A stretch of DNA of 64,000 bases from positions 1 through 64,000 of the forward strand of contig NZ_JBHLUH010000073.1 in NCBI RefSeq assembly GCF_042433955.1, written 5' to 3'. The notes under the pieces were generated by a model. It ran no database searches and was not told the DNA's origin. It saw nothing but the letters and a program-made list of their open reading frames with translations. Origin of the DNA: Phytohabitans kaempferiae (GTDB lineage Bacteria; Actinomycetota; Actinomycetes; Mycobacteriales; Micromonosporaceae). A program made the position numbers and the translations under genes. Positions 1 to 4,862 of the stretch are shown one piece after another (positions within the stretch are counted from its first letter, which is position 1; each line of letters begins with the position of its first letter).

Positions 1-1
1 G

Positions 2-898
2 GTGGTCGCGGTGCTCGGCGACCGCGCGGGCCTCTTCGGCAACGGCACCTCCGGCGAAGGCTGCGACGCCGAGACCCTCGACCTGCCCGGCGTACAGCCG
101 GAGCTGCTGGAGGCGCTGCTCACGACCGGCAGGCCGGTGGTGGCGGTGCTGCTGTCCGGCCGGCCGTACGCACTGGGCGCCTTCGCCGACCGCCTCGCCG
201 CCACCGTCCAGGCCTTCTTCCCCGGCGAGGAGGGCGGCCCCGCCGTCGCCGGCGTCCTCTCCGGCCGCGTCTGCCCCTCCGGCCGCCTCCCGGTCAGCGT
301 GCCCCGCCGCCCCACCGGCAGCCCCTCCACCTACCTCGGCCCGCCACTCGCCCACGCCACCGCGGTCACCTCGGTCGACCCGACACCGCTCTACCCGTTC
401 GGGCACGGCCTGTCCTACACCACCTTCGCCTGGGACAGCGTGCGCGTCGACGGCGCGACCACCGACCCCGAGCGGCCGGTCGAGGTGCCGACCGACGGCG
501 CGATCACCGTCTCCATGACCGTCCACAACATCGGCAAACGACCCGGCGCCGACGTGGTCCAGCTCTACCTCCACGACCCGGTCGCACAGGTCACCCGCCC
601 AGTGGTCCGCCTGATCGGATACGCACGGGTGGCGCTCGCCCCCGGCCAGTCCCGGCGGGTCGACTTCCGCGTGCACACCGACCTGACCGCCTTCACCGGC
701 CTCGCCGGCCGCCGCGTAGTCGAGCCCGGCGCGCTGGAGCTACGCCTCTCCCGCTCCAGCACCGACGTCGCCCACACCGTCGCCCTCCAGCTCGTCGGCG
801 ACGAACGCGAAGCCGGCACCGACCGCCAGCTCACCACCGAGGTCACCCTCCACAAGCCACAGCCACAGCACTTCGCCGAACACACGCAGAGCCCTTAA
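2..898 (+). CDS. Glycoside hydrolase family 3, C-terminal part (cut by window edge)
   Basis: C-terminal 298 residues of a beta-glucosidase/xylosidase-type GH3 enzyme that hydrolyses terminal sugars from plant or microbial glycans. The first ~110 residues match the GH3 C-terminal alpha/beta domain (GNGTSGEGCD, RPVVAVLLSGRP, AFFPGEEGGPAVA, then YPFGHGLSYTTF, a hallmark just before the last domain). Residues ~160-265 are the fibronectin-III-like domain usual at the end of GH3 enzymes. The catalytic N-terminal barrel lies left of the window, so substrate cannot be judged. It is probably ordinary host sequence; everything directly to its right is decayed. Confidence 0.9.
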   Translation: MVAVLGDRAGLFGNGTSGEGCDAETLDLPGVQPELLEALLTTGRPVVAVLLSGRPYALGAFADRLAATVQAFFPGEEGGPAVAGVLSGRVCPSGRLPVSVPRRPTGSPSTYLGPPLAHATAVTSVDPTPLYPFGHGLSYTTFAWDSVRVDGATTDPERPVEVPTDGAITVSMTVHNIGKRPGADVVQLYLHDPVAQVTRPVVRLIGYARVALAPGQSRRVDFRVHTDLTAFTGLAGRRVVEPGALELRLSRSSTDVAHTVALQLVGDEREAGTDRQLTTEVTLHKPQPQHFAEHTQSP

Positions 899-1001
899 CC
901 GTACTTCGTGACGAAGTGTCTCCCCACGATCTTGTTGATCTAACGCAACGTCTCGACAGGCACTCCGACAGCAGCATTGCGAACCGGCCCGTCGCTGGAG
1001 G

Positions 1002-1131
1002 CGGCTACGCGAACTGCGTGAAGATCGTGGCCTGGCGCTGAAATACGTCGCCAACTTTTGAGCATCGAATTCGCCGACCTGGCCGCCCATGGGCACGGGC
1101 GGCGGGTGTTCCAGTTCGACAAGGTGGCCTC
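1002..1131 (+). pseudogene. Remnant of XRE-type helix-turn-helix regulator
   Basis: Translated piecewise this reads RLRELREDRGLALKYVANF, then a stop, then after a one-base shift LSIEFADLAAHGHGRRVFQF. That is the start of a family of actinobacterial XRE regulators whose HTH begins with a similar RLRELREARGLTLKYVA stretch (recalled from the family). No intact reading frame remains. It sits between the GH3 gene and another gene fragment, so the 900-2030 stretch looks like a gene graveyard at the edge of mobile DNA. Confidence 0.5.
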
Positions 1132-1137
1132 GCTGCC

Positions 1138-1399
1138 GTCACCCTCGCCCAGCTCAAGCAGCTCGGCTTTCCCCGCGAGGTGGTCGCCGCGGTCGACGCG
1201 GTCACGCGGCGAGACGTACGAGGACCTGATCCGCCGCGCGGCTGCTGACCCGCTCGGCCGGCTGGTGAAGCTGGCCGACCACACCACGAACAGCGGCCCA
1301 GCGCGGCTGGCGCTGCTCGACGACGCGACCGCCGAGCGGCTACGGCAGAAGTACGCCCGGGCCCGCGAGATGCTCGATGCCGAGCCGCACCTTGGCTGA
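1138..1399 (+). pseudogene. Remnant of HD-domain (guanosine polyphosphate-type) hydrolase
   Basis: C-terminal half only. The first frame reads TLAQLKQLGFPREVVAAVDA and the next frame continues GETYEDLIRRAAADPLGRLV KLAD..., ending in a stop at 1399; the frame changes near 1200. This order matches the C-terminal half of small HD-superfamily phosphohydrolases related to ppGpp hydrolases. The N-terminal half with the metal-binding HD residues is missing, so no activity is expected. Confidence 0.6.
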
Positions 1400-2038
1400 G
1401 ACGACCCTGACCGTCTGGTTGCCGCCCTGACGCAGGCTGGTTCGAGGCGAGCCGCACCAGCATCGGCGACGTCGTTGTCTGCCGCCGCTGGATCACCACG
1501 TCGTCATCGTGCCCACGGACCGCAGCCTGCGCGGCTTTGGCGAGAAAGACGGCCACCGCGTTCGCCGAGATGCGGCAACTGTCGGATGTTGGCCCAGCAG
1601 CGGATCGGGCGTTGGGCGAGGCGACCTGCCCGTGCGGCGGGAAGCGCTGGGTTGATGACGAGAACTGATCGCCTGACCGGGAGGAGTTTGCCCGCGGTCG
1701 CCGGCGGGATTCTGGGCTGATCCCGTGCGGGTTCTGCAATAGACGCGGCCGAAAAAGACCGTTGCCTCAAGTGGACGCCCGATCTACCTTTAGACCAACA
1801 GGTACGCAGACCGACCAAGGAGTCACCGACATGTTGTGGCACGCCACGCACAAACCGCAGCGCCAGTCGCTGTGCGGTTTCGCGGGCCTGTCCTACGTCA
1901 GGCGACCCAGCGACGTGACCGCCAGCGAGAAGCCGAACCCGGGCCAGAGGCGGCGAACGTAGCGCATACCAACAGCGTCTACGCCGCCCTCCCAGACCGG
2001 GACCGGGCGGCGTTTTCGTTGCAGGGCACCAACTTCAT
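1400..2038. other. Gene-poor, decayed stretch before the tRNA array
   Basis: No convincing intact gene. Around 1630-1745 a broken frame reads CPCGGKRWVDDEN, a stop, then later IPCGFCN, suggesting a degraded small protein with two CxC/CxxC metal-binding knuckles. The rest shows no recognisable motif. Confidence 0.4.
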
Positions 2039-2110
2039 AGAGGCGTAGCTCAACGGAAGAGCCCTGGTCTCCAAAACCAGTCGTTGCAGGTTCAACTCCT
2101 GTCGCCTCTG
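2039..2110 (+). tRNA. tRNA-Trp(CCA)
   Basis: Complete cloverleaf: acceptor AGAGGCG/CGCCTCT is perfect, anticodon stem CTGGT/ACCAG holds a CTCCAAA loop, T-arm GCAGG-TTCAACT-CCTGT. First gene of the array; about 110 nt separate it from the next tRNA. CCA is not encoded. Confidence 0.93.
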
Positions 2111-2220
2111 CGATCCCCCGGCTGCGGCCGGCGGGACTGATGGTTGAAAACTCCACAGTGGATGGCATACACACGATGCCCCGTTCGGCCAGCGGAGGAA
2201 TCCGTTGGCCGGGCTGGGCG

Positions 2221-2294
2221 ATCGGGAGCGACCGGCACGGTGACCGGACCTGATTTGGGATCAGGAAGTGCGGGTTCGACTCCCGCTCTCGGTA
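2221..2294 (+). tRNA. tRNA-Pro(TGG)
   Basis: Anticodon arm CCTGA-TTTGGGA-TCAGG, T-arm GCGGG-TTCGACT-CCCGC. Acceptor ATCGGGA/TCTCGGT closes with two wobble pairs. Confidence 0.85.
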
Positions 2295-2299
2295 GGCAA

Positions 2300-2372
2300 G
2301 CCGTCGTAGCTCAGGTGGTACGAGCACGCCCTTGGTACGGGCGAGGTCGGGGTTCAACTCCCCGCGATGGCT
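2300..2372 (+). tRNA. tRNA-Thr(GGT)
   Basis: Acceptor GCCGTCG/CGATGGC, anticodon arm CGCCC-TTGGTAC-GGGCG, T-loop TTCAACT. Starts 5 nt after the previous tRNA, so probably co-transcribed and processed from one precursor. Confidence 0.93.
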
Positions 2373-2377
2373 CTCAT

Positions 2378-2448
2378 GCGGCTGTAGCACAACGGCAGTG
2401 CGGCTGCTTGCCATGCAGCAGACCCGAGTTCGACTCTCGGTAGCCGCT
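2378..2448 (+). tRNA. tRNA-Gly(GCC)
   Basis: Acceptor GCGGCTG/TAGCCGC, anticodon arm GCTGC-TTGCCAT-GCAGC, T-arm with TTCGACT loop. Last tRNA before the HNH gene. Confidence 0.92.
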
Positions 2449-2488
2449 CCAAAGCCCTCACCGGTCACGCCGACGAAAGGAGGATGCG

Positions 2489-2825
2489 GTGGACGTCCTG
2501 GTCATCAACGCCGACCTCGGCCCGCTCCACCGGGTCAGTCTCCGCCACGCGGTACGCATGCTGGTCCGGCGTGTCGCCGAGGTCCACGAAGCCCAGCCCG
2601 ACCGGGTGATCGGCGTCTACCCGGTCCCGGCGGTCGTCCGCCTGGTCTGGTACGCCGTCAAAGAAGTGGCGGTACACCGCCGGCCCGGCCTGGTCCCGCT
2701 CGGGCGTCCTGGCCCGCGACGGCCGCCGGTGCGGCTACTGCGACGGGCACGCCACGACCGTCGACCACATCCTGCCTCGCTCCCGCGGCGGCCGGAACAC
2801 CTGGCTCAACACCATTCCCTTGTAG
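2489..2825 (+). pseudogene. HNH endonuclease, frameshifted and 3' truncated
   Basis: Starts at GTG 2489 with a strong AAAGGAGG ribosome site 5 nt upstream. The first ~60 residues (VLVINADLGPLHRVSLRHAV...) match the N-terminus of phage and actinobacterial HNH nucleases that often sit beside tRNA genes. Near 2664 the frame must shift by +1 (YAVK, then KWRYTAGPAW) to reach the nuclease core: RRCGYCDGH, TTVDHILPRSRGGRNTWLNT. The frame then stops inside the next tRNA gene, so the last zinc knuckle (CxxCN in relatives) is absent. Probably inactive. Confidence 0.7.
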
Positions 2826-2889
2826 CCCAATGGCAGAGGCGCCGTCTTGAGGAGGCGGTCATGTGCGCGTTCGACTCGCGCCGAGGGCA
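2816..2889 (+). tRNA. tRNA-Leu(GAG)-like, short variable loop
   Basis: Anticodon arm CCGTC-TTGAGGA-GGCGG gives anticodon GAG; T-arm GCGCG-TTCGACT-CGCGC; acceptor TCCCTTG/CGAGGGC has a T-C mismatch at the first pair. Leu tRNAs normally carry a long variable arm and this one has about 5 nt, so identity is uncertain. Its 5' end overlaps the end of the HNH remnant. Confidence 0.6.
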
Positions 2890-2894
2890 CGCAT

Positions 2895-2967
2895 GCCGAC
2901 GGAGCACGACGGGTCGTGCACTCGACTTGTAATCGAGAGGTAGCCGGTTCGAGGCCGGTCGTCGGCT
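2895..2967 (+). tRNA. tRNA-Thr(TGT)
   Basis: Perfect acceptor GCCGACG/CGTCGGC; anticodon arm CTCGA-CTTGTAA-TCGAG; T-arm GCCGG-TTCGAGG-CCGGT. Confidence 0.93.
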
Positions 2968-2971
2968 TCAT

Positions 2972-3043
2972 ACCAGCGCAGCACGACGGGTGGTGCACGC
3001 GTCTCGTAAGCGCGCGGAGCCGGTTCGAGCCCGGCCGCTGGCT
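2972..3043 (+). tRNA. tRNA-Thr(CGT)
   Basis: Anticodon arm CGCGT-CTCGTAA-GCGCG; acceptor ACCAGCG/CGCTGGC with an A-C first pair; T-loop TTCGAGC. With the GGT and TGT genes it completes a three-member Thr set in this array. Confidence 0.88.
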
Positions 3044-3045
3044 CT

Positions 3046-3114
3046 GGGGTACGTGCTGGTGCACAGGCTCGCTTTGCAAGCCTGTGGCGCGGGGTTCGAC
3101 TCCCCGGTACTCCA
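3046..3114 (+). tRNA. tRNA-Ala(TGC)-like, abnormal anticodon/D region
   Basis: Acceptor GGGGTAC/GTACTCC and T-arm CGGGG-TTCGACT-CCCCG are sound. The centre reads CAGGC-TCGCTTTGCAA-GCCTG: a canonical Ala loop TTTGCAA preceded by four extra nucleotides, and the D-arm is too short. Alternative reading of the loop centre is TTT (Lys). Probably defective, or needs editing or processing. Confidence 0.5.
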
Positions 3115-3151
3115 CGCTTGTGCTCGTGATGGAACCCGGCGAGCACACCAT

Positions 3152-3205
3152 GCCGACATAGCTCAGTGGTCAGAGCAGCCGCCTGTCGAGCGGAAGGCCG
3201 GCGAC
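3152..3205 (+). pseudogene. tRNA-Asp(GTC) fragment without T-arm
   Basis: 5' part GCCGACA, D-arm TAGCTCAGTGGTCAGAGC and anticodon loop CTGTCGA (GTC) are present; no T-arm follows before the next tRNA begins. A perfect 8-bp hairpin TGTGCTCG/CGAGCACA lies just upstream (3120-3149). Confidence 0.6.
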
Positions 3206-3210
3206 ACCAT

Positions 3211-3285
3211 GCCCCGGTAGCTCAATTTGGACAGAGCGCCGGTCTACGAAGCCGTAGGTTGCAGGTTCGAGTCCTGCTCGGGGCA
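3211..3285 (+). tRNA. tRNA-Arg(ACG)
   Basis: Acceptor GCCCCGG/TCGGGGC; anticodon loop CTACGAA (ACG, normally edited to ICG); T-arm GCAGG-TTCGAGT-CCTGC. Confidence 0.88.
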
Positions 3286-3290
3286 CTTAT

Positions 3291-3363
3291 CGGGACGTGG
3301 CGCAGCTTGGTAGCGCTCGCGGCTGGGGGCGCGCGGTCGTCGGTTCGAATCCGACCGTCCCGA
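3291..3363 (+). tRNA. tRNA-Pro(GGG), CCA encoded
   Basis: Perfect acceptor CGGGACG/CGTCCCG followed by encoded ACCA; T-loop TTCGAAT. The loop CTGGGGG lies in an imperfect CGCG/CGCG stem with one extra G. Confidence 0.8.
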
Positions 3364-3370
3364 CCAACGG

Positions 3371-3438
3371 CGGGCCGCAGCCGGCCTTGAAAGCCGGAGC
3401 CCGGTGAAAGCCGGCGGGTTCGACTCCTGTGCTTTCCG
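3371..3438 (+). pseudogene. tRNA-Ser(TGA) remnant, 5' part lost, CCA encoded
   Basis: A clear anticodon arm CCGGC-CTTGAAA-GCCGG, a long variable region and T-loop TTCGACT precede GCTTTCC-G-CCA. No matching 5' acceptor or D-arm exists between it and the preceding tRNA, so it looks like a deletion product. Confidence 0.6.
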
Positions 3439-3442
3439 CCAG

Positions 3443-3514
3443 GCGCCGTTAGCTGAGTGGTTTAGCCGCCGACTCTTAATCGGGCAGACGAAGGTTCGAT
3501 TCCTTCACGGCGTA
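3443..3514 (+). tRNA. tRNA-Lys(CTT), CCA encoded
   Basis: Acceptor GCGCCGT/ACGGCGT followed by A-CCA; anticodon loop CTCTTAA; T-arm GAAGG-TTCGATT-CCTTC. Confidence 0.88.
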
Positions 3515-3523
3515 CCACCGACA

Positions 3524-3593
3524 CGCATGTGCGCTGGATGCGCTGCCGGGCCTTCTAAGCCCAGCGTGCCAGGTTCGATTCCTGGACATGCCG
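3524..3593 (+). tRNA. tRNA-Arg(TCT)
   Basis: Anticodon arm GGGC-CTTCTAA-GCCC; T-arm CCAGG-TTCGATT-CCTGG; acceptor CGCATGT/ACATGCC with a mismatched first pair. Reads AGA/AGG, rare codons in GC-rich genomes. Confidence 0.83.
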
Positions 3594-3603
3594 CACAACC
3601 TTC

Positions 3604-3673
3604 TCCCGCTAGCTCAATGGATAGAGCACCATCCTCCTAAGGTGACGGTCTGCGTTCGACTCGCAGGCGGGAG
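3604..3673 (+). tRNA. tRNA-Arg(CCT)
   Basis: Acceptor TCCCGCT/GGCGGGA; anticodon loop CTCCTAA; T-arm CTGCG-TTCGACT-CGCAG. Reads AGG. Confidence 0.88.
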
Positions 3674-3680
3674 ACCTCAT

Positions 3681-3752
3681 GCCGTCGGCGCCTGATGGCC
3701 GGGCTCCGTACTTTTAATGCGGACTGCGGGGGTTCGATTCCCTCCGGCGGCA
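3681..3752 (+). tRNA. tRNA-Lys(TTT)
   Basis: Acceptor GCCGTCG/CGGCGGC; anticodon arm CCGTA-CTTTTAA-TGCGG; T-loop TTCGATT. Reads AAA, rare in the surrounding genome. Confidence 0.9.
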
Positions 3753-3754
3753 CT

Positions 3755-3825
3755 GCGGGCGTGGTGGAGTGGATACCACACTGGGCTCATTACCCGGAGA
3801 CGCGGTTCGAATCCGACGCCCGCCA
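3755..3825 (+). tRNA. tRNA-Met/Ile2(CAT)
   Basis: Anticodon arm CTGGG-CTCATTA-CCCGG; acceptor GCGGGCG/CGCCCGC. T-stem has mismatches. CAT could be elongator Met, or Ile if lysidine-modified; the sequence does not decide. Confidence 0.78.
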
Positions 3826-3830
3826 CCCAA

Positions 3831-3894
3831 GCCCCGGTAGCTCAGCTGGAGAGCGCCGTCTCGACAAGGCGGATGTCGGATCCTCCTCGGGGCA
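3831..3894 (+). tRNA. tRNA-Val(GAC)-like, degenerate T-arm
   Basis: Acceptor GCCCCGG/TCGGGGC and a perfect anticodon stem CCGTC/GGCGG with loop TCGACAA (C instead of U at position 33). The T-loop is ATCCTCC rather than TTCRANY and the molecule is only 64 nt, so it may not be aminoacylated. Confidence 0.55.
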
Positions 3895-3899
3895 CGCAA

Positions 3900-3969
3900 C
3901 GCGCGTTCGGCTATGGGTAGGCTCTCGTCCTTTCAAGTCGGGAAGCGGGTTCGAGTCCCGCACGCGCGA
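3900..3969 (+). tRNA. tRNA-Glu(TTC), CCA encoded
   Basis: Perfect acceptor CGCGCGT/ACGCGCG followed by A-CCA; anticodon loop CTTTCAA; T-arm GCGGG-TTCGAGT-CCCGC. Confidence 0.88.
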
Positions 3970-3973
3970 CCAT

Positions 3974-4044
3974 TTCGGCGTCGTTCAACGGCAGGACGCG
4001 GGGCTGTTAACTCCGTCATGGCAGTTCGAATCTGCCTGCCGAAG
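3974..4044 (+). tRNA. tRNA-Asn(GTT)
   Basis: Acceptor TTCGGCG/TGCCGAA; anticodon arm CGGGG-CTGTTAA-CTCCG; T-arm GGCAG-TTCGAAT-CTGCC. Confidence 0.92.
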
Positions 4045-4049
4045 CGTCT

Positions 4050-4131
4050 GGAGGGGCCGGCTGGTCACGGAACGCCGTTGGAAACGGTGTACGGGTCCAG
4101 GCCCGTCGCGGGTTCGAATCCCGCTCCTCCG
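4050..4131 (+). tRNA. tRNA-Ser(GGA)
   Basis: Class II tRNA with a long variable arm (ACGGGTCCAGGCCCGT). Anticodon arm CGCCG-TTGGAAA-CGGTG; T-arm GCGGG-TTCGAAT-CCCGC; acceptor GGAGGG/TCCTCC. Confidence 0.9.
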
Positions 4132-4132
4132 C

Positions 4133-4207
4133 GCGCCGCAGCCCATCTGGTTGGTGGGACCTGGCTTATATCCAGGCTGTGGTCGAGTTCGATTCTCACG
4201 CGGCGCA
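4133..4207 (+). tRNA. tRNA-Ile(TAT)
   Basis: Perfect acceptor GCGCCGC/GCGGCGC and anticodon stem CCTGG/CCAGG with loop CTTATAT. Ile(UAU) reads AUA directly and is unusual in bacteria, which normally use lysidine-modified CAU; typical of mobile or phage tRNA sets. Starts 1 nt after the previous gene. Confidence 0.85.
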
Positions 4208-4218
4208 CGCCGGGTGAT

Positions 4219-4289
4219 GCCTGTGTAGCTCAACGGGAGAGCGCCCCTCTACAAGGCGGAGGCCGGGGGTTCGACACCCTCCTCGGGCA
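4219..4289 (+). tRNA. tRNA-Val(TAC)-like
   Basis: Acceptor GCCTGTG/CTCGGGC, D-stem GCTC/GAGC, T-arm with TTCGACA loop. The loop TCTACAA has C33, as in the Val(GAC) gene of the same array. A one-base shift in pairing would give CTA (amber suppressor); the parallel with Val(GAC) favours Val. Confidence 0.65.
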
Positions 4290-4292
4290 CTG

Positions 4293-4352
4293 TGGCTGTA
4301 GCGCGCGGCCCTCCGAAGGCCGAGGCCGCTGGTTCGAATCCAGCCGGGCTAC
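4293..4352 (+). tRNA. tRNA-Arg(CCG)-like, D-arm deficient
   Basis: Perfect anticodon arm CGGCC-CTCCGAA-GGCCG and T-arm GCTGG-TTCGAAT-CCAGC, but only 60 nt long: the D-arm is nearly absent and acceptor pairing is weak. Confidence 0.55.
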
Positions 4353-4357
4353 GCGAT

Positions 4358-4432
4358 GGCCTCGGAACGCTCCCGGTGGGGCGCCCAGCCCGCAAAGCTG
4401 GTGACCGTCCGGTTCGACTCCGGCCGGGGCCT
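4358..4432 (+). tRNA. tRNA-Cys(GCA)
   Basis: Acceptor GGCCTCG/CGGGGCC; anticodon arm CCAGC-CCGCAAA-GCTGG (C at position 33); T-loop TTCGACT in a CCGG/CCGG stem. Confidence 0.8.
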
Positions 4433-4456
4433 CGACATGTCATCCACTGTGGACAT

Positions 4457-4529
4457 CGTGAGCGGGGCGTTGGCTGCCCGGCCGTCCCTCATAAGGACGG
4501 AGTGCCCGGATCGACACCGGGGCTCACGA
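4457..4529 (+). tRNA. tRNA-Met/Ile2(CAT), second copy
   Basis: Perfect acceptor CGTGAGC/GCTCACG; anticodon arm CGTCC-CTCATAA-GGACG; T-arm CCCGG-ATCGACA-CCGGG, where A replaces the usual T at the start of the loop. Last tRNA of the array. Confidence 0.82.
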
Positions 4530-4552
4530 CGGGGAGGGAATGTGCTCGCGTC

Positions 4553-4644
4553 GCCCTGCGGGGTGACGCTCGTTTCCCTCTGCACCTCCCGGTGCGAAGC
4601 CCGGCGGTTACTTCTTCTCTTACAAAGAAACCAGACCGCAGGGC
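4553..4644 (+). ncRNA. Structured RNA candidate upstream of the Y RNA
   Basis: A perfect 9-bp stem GCCCTGCGG (4553-4561) / CCGCAGGGC (4636-4644) encloses a small GCACC-TCCC-GGTGC hairpin and a second hairpin starting GGTTACTT. Short pieces recur in the next RNA: CCTCCCGGTGCGAA at 4585 and 4836, CGGTTACTT at 4605 and 4700, GATCTCGGG at 4651 and 4805. It may be a shortened relative of the Y RNA without the tRNA-like module. No coding frame fits. Function is inferred from position only. Confidence 0.45.
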
Positions 4645-4680
4645 GCCTTTGATCTCGGGAGGCCACAACTTCAGATGCGA

Positions 4681-4816
4681 GTGCCCGGTGCGTAGGTGAC
4701 GGTTACTTCCACTGGTAATGGGCGGGTTGCGGGTTCGAGTCCCGTCGGCAGCTTCGGTTGCCGTAGCTCAACTGGCAGAGCAGCAATGTCACCGTCGCCG
4801 CTTGGATCTCGGGCAC
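4681..4816 (+). ncRNA. Candidate bacterial Y RNA (YrlA-type tRNA mimic)
   Basis: Seen: outer pairings GTGCCC/GGGCAC (4681-4686/4811-4816) and GGTGAC/GTCACC (4695-4700/4788-4793), the latter followed by a small internal bulge. Between them, in this order, lie a T-arm (GCGGG-TTCGAGT-CCCGT, 4729-4745), the 3' acceptor strand CGGCAGC, a TTCG tetraloop, the 5' acceptor strand GTTGCCG, TA, and a D-arm GCTC-AACTGGCA-GAGC (4766-4781). This is a circularly permuted tRNA with the long stem leaving where the anticodon arm would be. Known: bacterial Y RNAs combine a Ro60-binding stem with a tRNA-mimicking module and lie next to the Ro60 gene. Here the Ro60 gene starts 47 nt downstream. Exact ends are not determined. 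Confidence 0.75.
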
Positions 4817-4862
4817 CCGCAATCTGGAGCCGGCTCCTCCCGGTGCGAACGGAGTTGAACGG

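Noticed and set aside
2118..2165. Possible decayed tRNA-Phe (TTGAAAA loop between Trp and Pro tRNAs)
   Set aside because: The flanking stem does not pair and no T-arm or acceptor is present.
4219..4289. Reading the second Val-type tRNA as an amber suppressor (CTA)
   Set aside because: Only a shifted stem allows it, and the sister tRNA with GAC has the same TCNACAA loop, which favours valine.
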